DNA of 64,000 nucleotides from Bdellovibrionales bacterium GWA2_49_15 (GTDB lineage: Bacteria; Bdellovibrionota; Bacteriovoracia; Bacteriovoracales; Bacteriovoracaceae), in the NCBI GenBank assembly GCA_001769855.1, contig MEPP01000031.1:175407-239406 (forward strand). Direction: 5' to 3'. Position 1 is the stretch's first letter; every line of letters begins with the position of its first letter. The notes below the pieces were generated by a model that did no database searches, had not been told where the DNA came from, and worked only from the letters and a program-made list of their open reading frames with translations. Shown in pieces: positions 52,640-61,886 of this stretch. Made by a program: the position numbers and the translations under genes.

Positions 52640-54723
52640 GATGCTGTCTTGTTATTTGTAAGCAAGTTTTGTCTTAAAAATTTAAAGATCTCCGTCGCCA
52701 ATCTGTCGCCGTCCACTGGTTTCGCGAGATGGATTTGAAACCCCGCTAAGTGGGCCAGCTTGACGTCATCTGCACCTGCGAAGGCCGTAATTGCAATGGC
52801 CGGGATGTTTCCTCCCTCGGCATCAGGCAACGCTCTGATTTTTTTTATCAAACTGTAGCCATCTTCCCCAGGCATGGCGATGTCACTTACTAGAATATGC
52901 GGTTTTATCTTTGAAAATATCTTCAAAGCTTCTACAGCCGATGAGGCAGAAGTCACCTCGGCTTCCAAGGATTTTAAAAAGGCCTTTAACGCCTGGCAAG
53001 TAGGGACATCGTCATCCACAAGGAGGACACGAATCCCAGTGAGTTTAACGTCAAAATCTGATCGATAGGCGAAGCTAAATGGAACTTGTACATTGTCCTG
53101 TAGTGGCAACGTTATCGTGAAGGTGGCCCCTTTTCCAACCCCGGGGCTTTCAACTGTGACTGTCCCGCCGTGCAATTCCACGATACTCTTTACTATTGAA
53201 AGCCCGAGCCCAAGGCCACCGTGCTTTCTAATGCTGGAGCTATCTGCCTGGCTGAAAGACTCAAAAAGAAGGGGCATAAACTCTGGCGAAATGCCTTGCC
53301 CGTGATCCACGACCTCAATCCGCACCGACCTACCCTCACTGTGCTTAATAATGTGAGAGCGAACTTCAATTTTTGACTTTTCACCTGAGAATTTGATCGC
53401 GTTGGTTAATAAATTCCAAATGGCCTGCTGAAGCCTGACAGGATCGCCCAAGATTGTCTCGGTCATCTCTGCAAGTTGGGTGTTGATCTCAATTGCTTTC
53501 GCCTCGGCCATGGGAGAAACTGCATCGATCGCCGCTTGAATGAAAGATGATGGGGCAATGAACTTCTTTTCCAATGCGAACTTTCCCATAATGATACGAG
53601 AGATATCCAAGAGATCATTGATCAGTTGTCCTTGAGTCCGAGCGCTTTGTTGAATGATCGCGGCTGCCTGTTTAGTCTTCTCTCGATCCAAGCTTCCCCC
53701 AGCGATCAATTGGGCCCAGCCCAAAATTGCAGTCAAGGGTGTTCGAAGCTCGTGCGAAAGTGTCGCCAGAAACAGGTCTTTCGCTCGATTGGCATTTTCC
53801 GCTTCTATAAGCGCTTTTTTCTCTCGAACGAAGAGAATCTCGAGCTCTTCCTCCGATCGCTGTTGTTGTTGTTCCGCTCTTACAAGATCATAGATAAGGA
53901 TTGCGAAAAAAATGCAAACATAAATTATGTTTAAAATGATATAAAAAGAATTCGCGATGTCTTGCGGAAGAATCCCAGATCTCACAATGTAAACATGCAT
54001 AAAATTAAGAGATGCCGAAACGACGATAGCGAACGGAAGTAGCCGCCGAATTATTTTTCCAGATATTTTAGGGGAACAAACCAGCTCTACCACCTGTCTA
54101 TCGCTGTGAAGAAACAAAACCGCGGGGCCAAGAAAGAAAAATAAAATGGCGGTATTTAATGCCATGGACGTCATCTTAAGATTCAACACAGTTAAGAATT
54201 TAATGCTGAGCAGATAGCCAATAATGTTAAAGTAAGAAAGCAGTGCGCTTAGCACCGCCGCTATTTCAATGAGATAAAGTTCCTTTGTCCTTTTAGAGAG
54301 ATGACAAAGAAGAGCTATATTGAGAACGATAAAACTGATCGCAGTAAGAAGGGACATCCTCCCTGGGCTTACAGTATAAATCGCATCCACGGGTTCTTGA
54401 ATAAAAAACTGATCGATTCCGAAATCGACAGGAAGAATATCCTGTAGTCCGGTAAGGGCGGCCACAAGGATTCCCCCTCCTGACAAGAGGTAAATCATCC
54501 ATGGGGATGATTTTTTTTGAACTAATAGAAGAGAAAGTCCTGTGGCAATATAGAGCAAGGCCGTGTTGAATTTCATCTCGACCAAGTTTGGCAAGATACT
54601 CTTAAGTGTGCCAATGTTGAAAAGCCATCCTACGACAACGAGTAAACCTACTCCAATTGTAAAGATGCCCGTGAAGGCAGAATAATGCTCCAGCCTTTTT
54701 TTCATGTCATAAGGCGTGCTCAT
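52636..54723 (-). CDS. Hybrid sensor histidine kinase
   Basis: The 695-aa protein has about seven to eight membrane segments in residues 15-285 without an obvious periplasmic loop domain, a coiled coil (RAEQQQQRSEEELEILF), a HisKA domain with H324 in LATLSHELRTPL, an HATPase with GLGLGLSIVKSIVELHGG, and a C-terminal receiver (RVLLVDDDVPTC, phospho-acceptor in ILVSDIAMPGEDGYSLIKKI). It senses an intramembrane or membrane-derived signal and phosphorelays to an unlinked partner. It converges with the redoxin gene by a 4-base overlap of the stop codons. Confidence 0.92.
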   Translation of the reverse strand: MSTPYDMKKRLEHYSAFTGIFTIGVGLLVVVGWLFNIGTLKSILPNLVEMKFNTALLYIATGLSLLLVQKKSSPWMIYLLSGGGILVAALTGLQDILPVDFGIDQFFIQEPVDAIYTVSPGRMSLLTAISFIVLNIALLCHLSKRTKELYLIEIAAVLSALLSYFNIIGYLLSIKFLTVLNLKMTSMALNTAILFFFLGPAVLFLHSDRQVVELVCSPKISGKIIRRLLPFAIVVSASLNFMHVYIVRSGILPQDIANSFYIILNIIYVCIFFAILIYDLVRAEQQQQRSEEELEILFVREKKALIEAENANRAKDLFLATLSHELRTPLTAILGWAQLIAGGSLDREKTKQAAAIIQQSARTQGQLINDLLDISRIIMGKFALEKKFIAPSSFIQAAIDAVSPMAEAKAIEINTQLAEMTETILGDPVRLQQAIWNLLTNAIKFSGEKSKIEVRSHIIKHSEGRSVRIEVVDHGQGISPEFMPLLFESFSQADSSSIRKHGGLGLGLSIVKSIVELHGGTVTVESPGVGKGATFTITLPLQDNVQVPFSFAYRSDFDVKLTGIRVLLVDDDVPTCQALKAFLKSLEAEVTSASSAVEALKIFSKIKPHILVSDIAMPGEDGYSLIKKIRALPDAEGGNIPAIAITAFAGADDVKLAHLAGFQIHLAKPVDGDRLATEIFKFLRQNLLTNNKTAS

Positions 54724-54812
54724 GATTGATCCATGGGATTATCCCATGTTTATTAAAAATTTGTGGGTGTGAAAAAGATATAAGATCCATCACCGTTCAA
54801 AGTGATATTTAG

Positions 54813-55955
54813 TTATCTCTCCACCATAAGCAGCTTCACAGGCAACGCCCCATTTCGCAAAGAAATTTCTTTGGTCGCCTTGAGCGCCAGCAAATGAATG
54901 GGCGCTTCACTTGGAACCAGCAAGGCCACGCGCCACGCGGAAAAACGTTGCTTGATAACGCCCCCGACTTCCCGGTATAGCTGATCAATGGTGCCGCCCC
55001 CGATTCGCTCACCGTAAGGGAGATTGGCGACAAGAACTCCCCGTGGAGCGGGAGGCACTAAATCCTGAAAGGGTGTCACTGAAAAATTAATGTATTTTTC
55101 CACTCGTGCCCGCAAGGCGCTGGCGCGGGCCACCTCGATAAATTCGGATTTAATGTCGGAGGCATAGATAGGCGCGGCCAAGGCCGATTTTTTTTGGGCG
55201 CGCAGCTGATCTCCCACTCGACGCCATAAAGGACGATCAAAACCGGCCAGATGCTCAAGCGAGAAATCATCCTTCCCGCGATGAATGAGGGGGGCCTTAT
55301 TAAGGGCAAGATAGGCCGCCTCAATGGCGATCGTGCCTGAGCCACACATGGGTTCGACCAAGGGTTCATCGCCCGTATAACCGGCCAGCATGAGAATGGA
55401 GGCCGCCAGCGTTTCTTTCAAAACGGCAGGATGCCCCTGTGTCCGCCAACCACGTTTATGAAGGGCCCGGCCGGCGGTATCGATCCCCAGCACACAGCTA
55501 CCATCGCGAATAAAAAGAACGATCGTGATGGGGTTGTCAGCTTCGGGGTTAAATTTCGGCGGGGCCTTTTCAAATGCGCTCTTTTGAACCGACTGAACTA
55601 CCGCCGTCACAATTGCCGCTTCATCGAGCTTTTGCGCACTCAGATCGGCGAGAGTCGGTGTGACCGTGAAGGCCCGTTGATTGCGTAGCCAGTTTGGCCA
55701 GAAAATTTTTTTCAGTGCCGTCTGAAGCGTGGCCAAATCGGAAAGTTCGAACTTGGCCACCACCCGCTGGATACGGCTTGCGGTACGCAGAAGTAAATGG
55801 GCGCGGTAGGCAGTCTCCAGATCGCAGTCAAACATGATTCCGCGATAAAACTTGTTCTGCTCCTGAACCCCCAATGCGTGAAGTTCAGACGCGAGCACAT
55901 CAACTGTTTCGTGTGGGCAAGTAGCGATCCATTGCATGATCGTATTAAACCTCAT
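54813..55955 (-). CDS. THUMP-domain class I RNA methyltransferase (RlmL/TrmN-like)
   Basis: A 380-aa protein. It begins IMQWIATCPHETVDVLASEL, a THUMP-like N-terminal part (1-160), and then a Rossmann methyltransferase with VEPMCGSGTIAIEAAYLALN as SAM loop and VLVANLPYGERIGG as the catalytic NLPYG block. This matches the YcbY N-terminal half (RlmL, 23S rRNA G2445) and archaeal Trm14-type enzymes. RNA target is not certain. Confidence 0.85.
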   Translation of the reverse strand: MRFNTIMQWIATCPHETVDVLASELHALGVQEQNKFYRGIMFDCDLETAYRAHLLLRTASRIQRVVAKFELSDLATLQTALKKIFWPNWLRNQRAFTVTPTLADLSAQKLDEAAIVTAVVQSVQKSAFEKAPPKFNPEADNPITIVLFIRDGSCVLGIDTAGRALHKRGWRTQGHPAVLKETLAASILMLAGYTGDEPLVEPMCGSGTIAIEAAYLALNKAPLIHRGKDDFSLEHLAGFDRPLWRRVGDQLRAQKKSALAAPIYASDIKSEFIEVARASALRARVEKYINFSVTPFQDLVPPAPRGVLVANLPYGERIGGGTIDQLYREVGGVIKQRFSAWRVALLVPSEAPIHLLALKATKEISLRNGALPVKLLMVER

Positions 55956-55991
55956 TTAGGTGGAAAGTTCCAGCACGCTAAATGAGAGAGA

Positions 55992-56840
55992 TTAAAGATC
56001 AGTAATGGAAAATTTATAAACGTCACCGCTCTTGTTGGATTTAACTGTGAACAAGCGTGATGCCGGGTTAATGGCGATGATGTTTCCACCATAAGAATGA
56101 TCCCAGGAGCGCGGGTAAACAGTCTGCCCCACACACAAATACTCTAAACAACCGCTCCCAACCGCCAAACCTGATGGATTCATTTTGTAGAGGTCACCCG
56201 ATTTATTGGATTTGATAAGAAGCTGTCCTTTGGCCAAGAAGACGGCAAGAACGTTTCCACCGTAAATATGATCCCAGCTCTCGGGAAAAACTTTATCTCC
56301 GACACAAAATCTATCTAAGCATCCGGCCGGAAGACCGAGCTCACTCTCGGCGAAAGTATAGACGTCGCCGCTCTTATTCGACTTCACCCGGTACTCTCGA
56401 AGGTATGGATTAGCGGACAAAATAGTAGCGCCATATTCATGGTCCCATGAGTATGGGAAAACCCGATCTCCAACTTGCAGCGTTTGCGGCCCTGGCAATG
56501 GGTTGGGGTAAGGATTCGGGTATGGATTTGGATACGGGTTCGGGTTCGGGTTTGGATATGGGTTGGGCCCAGGAATTGGTCCTGGAATAGGTCTAATGAC
56601 AGGAGGTGCGCCACCGCCTCCATTGGAAGAGACACACTGAGCGCTGCTCCCCAGATTTCGCAAGATTCGCTCGCGATTACAATCTCTTAGGGCGTCTCGA
56701 CAGTGCATATCCCCAGGGGCATAGGCAAAGAACGACTGCACTGGGTAGCCTCGTTCAAGCAGGTCCACGCGACAGGTGCTCTGGGCCTCTGAAGTCAGAG
56801 TAAAAGCAAATAAAAGACTGGTTAGCAAAAATAGTTTCAT
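55992..56840 (-). CDS. Secreted protein with Pro-Asn linker and three SWDH repeats
   Basis: ATG 56840 (MKLFLLTSLLFAFTLTSEAQ) follows GGAGGGGGCG; the frame extends ten codons upstream without a signal. The 282-aa product has an N-terminal cysteine-containing domain, a linker of repeated Pro-Asn and Pro-Tyr units (about 90-125), then three copies of about 53 residues, each with VGDxVFPxSWDHxYG near the start and VKSNKSGDVYxF near its end. The DNA under the linker is a run of 6-base repeats (about 56510-56575). Function unknown; the repeats look like small beta domains. Confidence 0.7.
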   Translation of the reverse strand: MKLFLLTSLLFAFTLTSEAQSTCRVDLLERGYPVQSFFAYAPGDMHCRDALRDCNRERILRNLGSSAQCVSSNGGGGAPPVIRPIPGPIPGPNPYPNPNPNPYPNPYPNPYPNPLPGPQTLQVGDRVFPYSWDHEYGATILSANPYLREYRVKSNKSGDVYTFAESELGLPAGCLDRFCVGDKVFPESWDHIYGGNVLAVFLAKGQLLIKSNKSGDLYKMNPSGLAVGSGCLEYLCVGQTVYPRSWDHSYGGNIIAINPASRLFTVKSNKSGDVYKFSITDL

Positions 56841-56934
56841 GTCGCCCCCTCCGGTTAAAAACAGGGGCAACTTAACTCAAAGGAAAACGGGGTTACAACC
56901 CACCGGATACATTTTCTGCGCCACGCGGCGCACT

Positions 56935-58308
56935 TCAGATTTTTTCTTTAGGATTTTTTCTTAAGTAATTCAAGAGATCCGTTCGCGTGATCATGCCAAA
57001 GAAAGCATCCTTATGAAAAAGGAGAACCACCATGCCTTTCTCAAGAATGTTAAAAATATCACTGGCTTTTTTGTCTGATTGAATTTTTACCAGGTTATGA
57101 GCCATAACGGTGCGAACTTTTTCTTCGAACCCTTTTCCACTGTGGATGGCAGACAGAAGATCAAACTCGTCAATCACACCAATAACATTATTATCTTCAA
57201 TGACAGGTAGCTGAGAATATTCATAAATACGCATTCGAGAATGGGCCACGAGTAAAGTATCATCTGGATGAATTGAGGTTATGGAATTGGTTTCCTGCGT
57301 TCTCGTCACCAAATCACGAAGATCGTGATATTTGTTTCCTGGCAATAGGCCATGATCCATCAACCAATAGTTGTTATACATCTTTGAAAGATATTTATTT
57401 CCCGTGTCGCAGACCAAGGTGACGACTCTTTTGGCAGTTTTACTTTCTCGACAATAGCGAAGAGCGGCCGCCAGAAGCGTTCCGGTCGAAGAGCCGGCCA
57501 GGACTCCTTCCTTCGCAAGCAGCTCACGACAGGTCGAAAAACTTTCCTGGTCATTAATGGAATAAGCATTTTTAGTGCGAGAGAGATCGGTAATGGACGG
57601 AATAAAATCCTCCCCGATTCCTTCGACAAACCATGAGCCGGCAGTCCCAAGTGTTCCTTTCTTAACATAATCGGCCAATATGGACCCTTGAGGATCGGCC
57701 AAAACTAACTCGGTATTTGGAGAAACTTTTGAGAAAAAGCGACTCATCCCTGTCAGTGTTCCGCCTGAGCCAACGCCACAAACAACCGCATCCACCTTAT
57801 GACCCATTTGTTCCCAAATCTCAGGCGCCGTGGTCATCTCATGAGCAAGGGGATTGGCGGGATTATTAAACTGGTTGGCGTAAAAGCTATTGGGCGTTTC
57901 ACGGGCGATTTTTTCCGCTAGATCCTGATAGTATTCAGGATGTCCCTTTTCCACATCCGACCTGGTCATCACAATCTTTGCTCCAAGGGCGCGGAGGTGG
58001 TTAATTTTTTCTTGGCTCATTTTATCGGGGATAACAAGAATCAGAGGATAGCCGCGTTGAGAGGCAACCAGAGCAAGACCAATCCCCGTATTTCCGGCGG
58101 TGGCCTCTATAATGGTAAAGCCAGGTTTTAGTTTTCCCTCTTTTTCGGCCTGCGTAATCATGAATAATCCCACTCTGTCCTTGATGGAACCCCCGGGGTT
58201 ATTGCACTCGAGCTTCAAAAAAAGCTTGCACAGGCCTGTATCAAGATGAGTGACTTCAAGGAGAGGAGTATTGCCAATCATTGAGAGAAGATTTGCGGTG
58301 GTTATCAT
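56935..58308 (-). CDS. cbs: Cystathionine beta-synthase with CBS domains
   Basis: A 457-aa PLP enzyme. NNPGGSIKDRVGL carries the PLP lysine K43, ATAGNTGIGLALVA and GVGSGGTLTGMSRFF are the phosphate and substrate loops, and residues 340-455 form two CBS domains (SITSIHPDDTLLVAHSRMRI and VRTVMAHNLVKIQSDKKASD). The fusion matches cystathionine beta-synthase rather than plain cysteine synthase. It joins serine and homocysteine in trans-sulfuration. Monocistronic. Confidence 0.9.
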   Translation of the reverse strand: MITTANLLSMIGNTPLLEVTHLDTGLCKLFLKLECNNPGGSIKDRVGLFMITQAEKEGKLKPGFTIIEATAGNTGIGLALVASQRGYPLILVIPDKMSQEKINHLRALGAKIVMTRSDVEKGHPEYYQDLAEKIARETPNSFYANQFNNPANPLAHEMTTAPEIWEQMGHKVDAVVCGVGSGGTLTGMSRFFSKVSPNTELVLADPQGSILADYVKKGTLGTAGSWFVEGIGEDFIPSITDLSRTKNAYSINDQESFSTCRELLAKEGVLAGSSTGTLLAAALRYCRESKTAKRVVTLVCDTGNKYLSKMYNNYWLMDHGLLPGNKYHDLRDLVTRTQETNSITSIHPDDTLLVAHSRMRIYEYSQLPVIEDNNVIGVIDEFDLLSAIHSGKGFEEKVRTVMAHNLVKIQSDKKASDIFNILEKGMVVLLFHKDAFFGMITRTDLLNYLRKNPKEKI

Positions 58309-58406
58309 AATATCCTTTTATCTTGCCTCAAAATCGAAGCTGACGTTCATTTTGCCATTTTTTTTTCATTAACGTAAGATACTCTGATCCACAGGAAATC
58401 TATTCT

Positions 58407-58820
58407 ATGAACACCCTTTCCAAAATATTTATCATCAAAATCTCCGCCACTTTAATTTTCTGGTGTCTGCCGCTGATTTTGATGCCCGCATCGATGCTGG
58501 AGTCCGCAGGCTTAATCAACCTGCAAAGTATCATGTTTGCCCGTATGCTCGGATGGGCCTATCTTGCCCTTTGCCTCTGCTACTTCTTCGGACTCAAGTC
58601 CTCGCTTAAGGGGGACCGGGCCATGGGCCCCATATGGGTAGGCATCATGAGCAACGCGGGTGCGTGTCTCTACCTGATGTACTTCGGACTGAGCGATGCC
58701 TGGATCACTTTGGGAAGTTTCATCCAATTTATCAGCTGGGCTTCAGCCGTTTTCACTCTCGCGATCACCTTTGGGTTGTACCTTTTTGGCGTGCGAGGCA
58801 AGGGCCCTTGTTTTTTCTAA
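58407..58820 (+). CDS. Small four-helix membrane protein
   Basis: A 137-aa hydrophobic protein with about four membrane helices: IFIIKISATLIFWCLPLILM, ARMLGWAYLALCLCYFFGL, WVGIMSNAGACLYLMYFGL and SWASAVFTLAITFGLYLFGV. No recognised motif. It lies upstream of the S51-type peptidase gene (22 bases) on the same strand and might be cotranscribed. Confidence 0.7.
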   Translation: MNTLSKIFIIKISATLIFWCLPLILMPASMLESAGLINLQSIMFARMLGWAYLALCLCYFFGLKSSLKGDRAMGPIWVGIMSNAGACLYLMYFGLSDAWITLGSFIQFISWASAVFTLAITFGLYLFGVRGKGPCFF

Positions 58821-58842
58821 GCTCCCTCGATACCCTGTGCGT

Positions 58843-59613
58843 GTGAAAAAAATATTTTTGCTTTTGTTATTTTCTTGTAATCTCCACGCCGCCACACTCG
58901 TGCTGATCGGTGGTGGTGAGCATCCCAAAGCGGCCTTGAGCTATTTTATTCAAAAACTGCAACCCGGCCCGATCTATGTCTTGCCCTGGGGCACCTCTTA
59001 TCCGGAGGAAAGTTTCGAAGATATTAGATCCGAGCTGGAAAAGCTTGGTGCTCATGACATTCAGTGCTTTTGCAAAGAAGTTTTTACGCCTGAGAATTAT
59101 CGAGCGCTCGCTCGGGCAGGAGGAATCTATTTTCCGGGCGGAGATCAAAATAAAATCATGCAAAGAATCTTTCAAAGCCACGCCAAACCCTTGCTCCAAG
59201 ACCTTTACCAAAAAGGTGTTCCCGTGGCAGGAACGAGTGCCGGGACCGCCATTCAAACCAATCCGATGCTTACCGGAAATCGTGCTGAAACAAGCGAAGG
59301 TCTGGGATTATTGGCCGGCTTGATTGTCGACCAGCATTTTCTGGTGCGCGGACGCGAGGAACGATTGCTACAAGCGCTCGAGGCCTTCCCGACTTTAAAT
59401 GGGATCGGGATTGATGAATCCATGAGTGCCATTATCGAAGACTCCACCTATGTGACAGCGATAGGACCGAGTCTTGTCACCCTCTATATCAAAAATCACT
59501 CCGAAATCAAAAAGATCGAATTAATCGATAAGCAGAGTTTGCGCCTGAAGGTTGCTTCTCGCAGAAGTGGTGGCAGAACCACCACCTCCACGAAAAGTAC
59601 TACCTCTTATTGA
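58843..59613 (+). CDS. Secreted cyanophycinase-like peptidase (S51)
   Basis: GTG 58843 opens MKKIFLLLLFSCNLHAATLV, a signal peptide followed at once by the first strand; the frame runs further upstream inside the preceding gene and is not used. The 256-aa protein has LVLIGGGEHPKAALSYFI, IYFPGGDQNKIMQRI, VPVAGTSAGTAIQTNPML with the nucleophile serine, and the family histidine in VDQHFLVRGREERLL. S51/cyanophycinase enzymes cleave dipeptides or cyanophycin-like polymers; an export signal points to a periplasmic or external substrate. Confidence 0.87.
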   Translation: MKKIFLLLLFSCNLHAATLVLIGGGEHPKAALSYFIQKLQPGPIYVLPWGTSYPEESFEDIRSELEKLGAHDIQCFCKEVFTPENYRALARAGGIYFPGGDQNKIMQRIFQSHAKPLLQDLYQKGVPVAGTSAGTAIQTNPMLTGNRAETSEGLGLLAGLIVDQHFLVRGREERLLQALEAFPTLNGIGIDESMSAIIEDSTYVTAIGPSLVTLYIKNHSEIKKIELIDKQSLRLKVASRRSGGRTTTSTKSTTSY

Positions 59614-59929
59614 TCTCCGTGACGACTTTGACAGCATCGTTCTCCGAATATGGCCCCATTTCCAGCCCAGCACCTGTGATCGGCACCCTTAGTTTAAAGT
59701 TCGACTCCACTCCGGCAATCTCGGCGTGAATTTCCTTATTCACGGAGCTGGCATTGAGTTTTTTAAATTTTGCCTTTCCAGATTTGCTCAGCTTTACGCT
59801 GACGATCGTCTCACCGCTTCGAGTGACCCTTTCGGCAGAAATAAAATCTCCCTTATTCAAAGAAAGCTCGGACGCAAAAAGCGGAAGTGCAGAAACCAAT
59901 ACGGCCATAGAAAATAAACGTATATTCAT
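59600..59929 (-). CDS. Secreted protein resembling the SecDF P1 head
   Basis: A 109-aa protein with signal peptide MNIRLFSMAVLVSALPLFA. The mature part (ISAERVTRSGETIVSVKLSK, then SSVNKEIHAEIAGVESNFKL, then PITGAGLEMGPYSENDAVKV) follows the order of the periplasmic head of SecDF, as a free-standing small protein. It may be a periplasmic beta-barrel-associated or lipid/peptide-binding protein. The last 14 bases overlap the S51 gene end on the other strand. Confidence 0.65.
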   Translation of the reverse strand: MNIRLFSMAVLVSALPLFASELSLNKGDFISAERVTRSGETIVSVKLSKSGKAKFKKLNASSVNKEIHAEIAGVESNFKLRVPITGAGLEMGPYSENDAVKVVTEINKR

Positions 59930-59969
59930 AAATACCTCTTCTTGTATAAAAAATTAAAATTGCTTGGAA

Positions 59970-60284
59970 CTAGCAGACCCAATAAAGAGGAGGACTAAGT
60001 CCGGTGTGGATCTTGAAATCGCGAGTACTGACCAAGTGAAAGACTCTGGAAAAACCTTCAAAAGAACTGACCGATACAAAAAATAGATCTCTTTCAGGGA
60101 GCAGACCTGCCAAAACGAACATTTTCCCAGTTTCAGAATTAGTGCCACAAGTTTGAGAGAGTTGCGGCGACGCCTGTTCCAGACGCTGATCCACCTGATG
60201 TGTATCAGCCGCGCTCGCCTCGGGAGAGGAAAGTAAGTAGAGGCACAAAAGAGGTAAAAAAGCGGCGAAAAATTTCATCCGCAC
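59970..60284 (-). CDS. Small secreted protein of unknown function
   Basis: A 104-aa protein. MRMKFFAAFLPLLCLYLLSS is a signal peptide with a likely cleavage after ASA (SPEASAADTHQ). The mature 78 residues have only two cysteines (QTCGTN, and the C-terminal WVC) and no known motif. Upstream of it lies the start of the TPR gene's end on the same strand. Confidence 0.55.
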   Translation of the reverse strand: MRMKFFAAFLPLLCLYLLSSPEASAADTHQVDQRLEQASPQLSQTCGTNSETGKMFVLAGLLPERDLFFVSVSSFEGFSRVFHLVSTRDFKIHTGLSPPLYWVC

Positions 60285-60324
60285 AATTTGGGGGCAATTC
60301 TTTGCGTGTCAAGTGGGACCGGGA

Positions 60325-61137
60325 TTAATGGTAATCTTTAAGTGTCGCAAGCTGGGAACAGGCCACATCTTTGACAACATAGTCTGCCGCGATAAAGGAA
60401 TCTAGACCTTTCTTGGCACAGGTTTTCCGAAGATAGGTCCTTGTGCGATCATAATCTTTTAACGCCAAATAATACATGCTACGGCGATACAGGGTAAGGA
60501 TTTTATCCGGATGGAATTTCTCCAGTCTCAGCAAATATTCCTCGGCCTTGTCGAGTTTGTTGGCCATGATGAAGTTTTGAACGATCTCACTTAAACAGCG
60601 ATAATGACCGGGGATGGCCGTTAGACATTCTTCCAGGAGAGGAAGAAGATCGTTAAGCACACTCGTGGTATCCAAGTTATCGGTGGCAAAATATCTTACG
60701 GTATGGCACAGCTCATTTTTGCTATCTAAGTCCAAACATTTTTCCGCCAACCTAGCGGCCTCCTCCCATTTTACCAGCCCGATAAAGGCGTACCCAAGAT
60801 TCCCCAAAGCTTCAGGATTATCCGGTTGCCTGTTCAAAACAGCTTGCCATTTCTTGGCGATCGCGACGGCCTTTTTTCTTCGTGCCAAAAATTCTTGCAG
60901 GTCCTTGTCATACACTTTGGACTTCTGTTCCATCGTTTTTTCCAACTCTGCTGGCGGGGATTCCATCTTTTGCGGAGCTTGAACTTCGTTACTCTGGCTT
61001 ATCTTTGGAACCTGAACTGTCGAAACTGATTTGACTTCGTTTACCTGATCCACGTGATTTTCCGAAAGCCGCAGAAAATAAATCAGCGATATGATCAAAG
61101 AAATCGCGAATAATAACCCAAGCACTTTTCGATTCAT
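60325..61137 (-). CDS. TPR protein with N-terminal membrane anchor
   Basis: Start placed at ATG 61137 (MNRKVLGLLFAISLIISLIY); an upstream TTG at 61161 lies in the HAD gene's end. A single membrane segment (about 5-22) is followed by a charged linker to residue 75 and then TPR-type helix pairs: WQAVLNRQPDNPEALGNLGY, WEEAARLAEKCLDLDSKNEL, LPLLEECLTAIPGHYRCLSE and DKAEEYLLRLEKFHPDKILT. It serves as a periplasmic or cytosolic scaffold; orientation is undetermined. Confidence 0.75.
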   Translation of the reverse strand: MNRKVLGLLFAISLIISLIYFLRLSENHVDQVNEVKSVSTVQVPKISQSNEVQAPQKMESPPAELEKTMEQKSKVYDKDLQEFLARRKKAVAIAKKWQAVLNRQPDNPEALGNLGYAFIGLVKWEEAARLAEKCLDLDSKNELCHTVRYFATDNLDTTSVLNDLLPLLEECLTAIPGHYRCLSEIVQNFIMANKLDKAEEYLLRLEKFHPDKILTLYRRSMYYLALKDYDRTRTYLRKTCAKKGLDSFIAADYVVKDVACSQLATLKDYH

Positions 61138-61150
61138 GTTTTTAACTATA

Positions 61151-61795
61151 CTACGATTCAAAAATGGAAAGTAGGTCCATCGGTTTTTTGAATTGATGGG
61201 CAGGCTTTTCTTTACTCATGGCATCGACATCGACCAGAGGGTCCCATAAGGCCGCAATGGCCTTGGCACCCGCCGCTTTGGCGGCCTGGAGGTCAATCGT
61301 GGAATCGCCGACGTAAAAGGTGACTTTAGGGTCCAGCTTCATGCGTGATGCCGCCAACAGAATTCCATCAGGAGCAGGTTTTGACTTTGCAAGATGATTA
61401 TCGGCAATCATGGTTACAAAATAGTTGCCTAAATTATGTCGTCGCAAAATGACCTCGAGGTCCCTCTCATGCCTGCCAGTCACGAGGGCCATGGGTACAT
61501 CCAAATTTTTCAAACCTTGCAGCAGCGCTTGAATCCCCGGGAAGAGGTCAATGCCCACGGCAAGTTCCGCTTGGTGATTGCAGTAGCTGTCAAAAGCCTT
61601 ACTCGCCTTTGCCTCATCACCCAGAAGCTGGAGAAAAATACGATTTGCGGCCTGTCCGAAAAATCGCTTTATTTCCTCTGGAGTTCGTCTCAGCTCTCCG
61701 ATATTTTCCAGCGCCCAGTTAAAAGATGTCGTGGCGTGGCCAAGAGAGTTTAGCAGCGTTCCGTCGCAATCAAAGATGACACCGTTATTTTTCAT
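61151..61795 (-). CDS. HAD-family hydrolase (phosphoglycolate phosphatase-like)
   Basis: The start at ATG 61795 gives MKNNGVIFDCDGTLLNSLGH with the nucleophile D9 and D11 in DxDxT; ATG 61810 would add five residues. The 214-aa enzyme has a helical cap (about 15-80), motif II threonine in VPMALVTGRHERDLEVIL, motif III lysine in KSKPAPDGILLAA and motif IV in TFYVGDSTIDLQAAKAAGAK. It dephosphorylates a small metabolite. It overlaps the upstream region of the TPR gene closely (14 bases). Confidence 0.88.
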   Translation of the reverse strand: MKNNGVIFDCDGTLLNSLGHATTSFNWALENIGELRRTPEEIKRFFGQAANRIFLQLLGDEAKASKAFDSYCNHQAELAVGIDLFPGIQALLQGLKNLDVPMALVTGRHERDLEVILRRHNLGNYFVTMIADNHLAKSKPAPDGILLAASRMKLDPKVTFYVGDSTIDLQAAKAAGAKAIAALWDPLVDVDAMSKEKPAHQFKKPMDLLSIFES

Positions 61796-61886
61796 ATAAA
61801 TTTTTACCATAACAAATGTCACACGAGAAGTGTCTTGCCGAAGGACTCCCCGAACTTTACGATTATTCTTATTTGGATGAATACAC

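Noticed and set aside
58696..58842. N-terminal extension of the cyanophycinase-like gene
   Set aside because: It reads through the end of the upstream membrane-protein gene in another frame and would hide the signal peptide that starts at GTG 58843.
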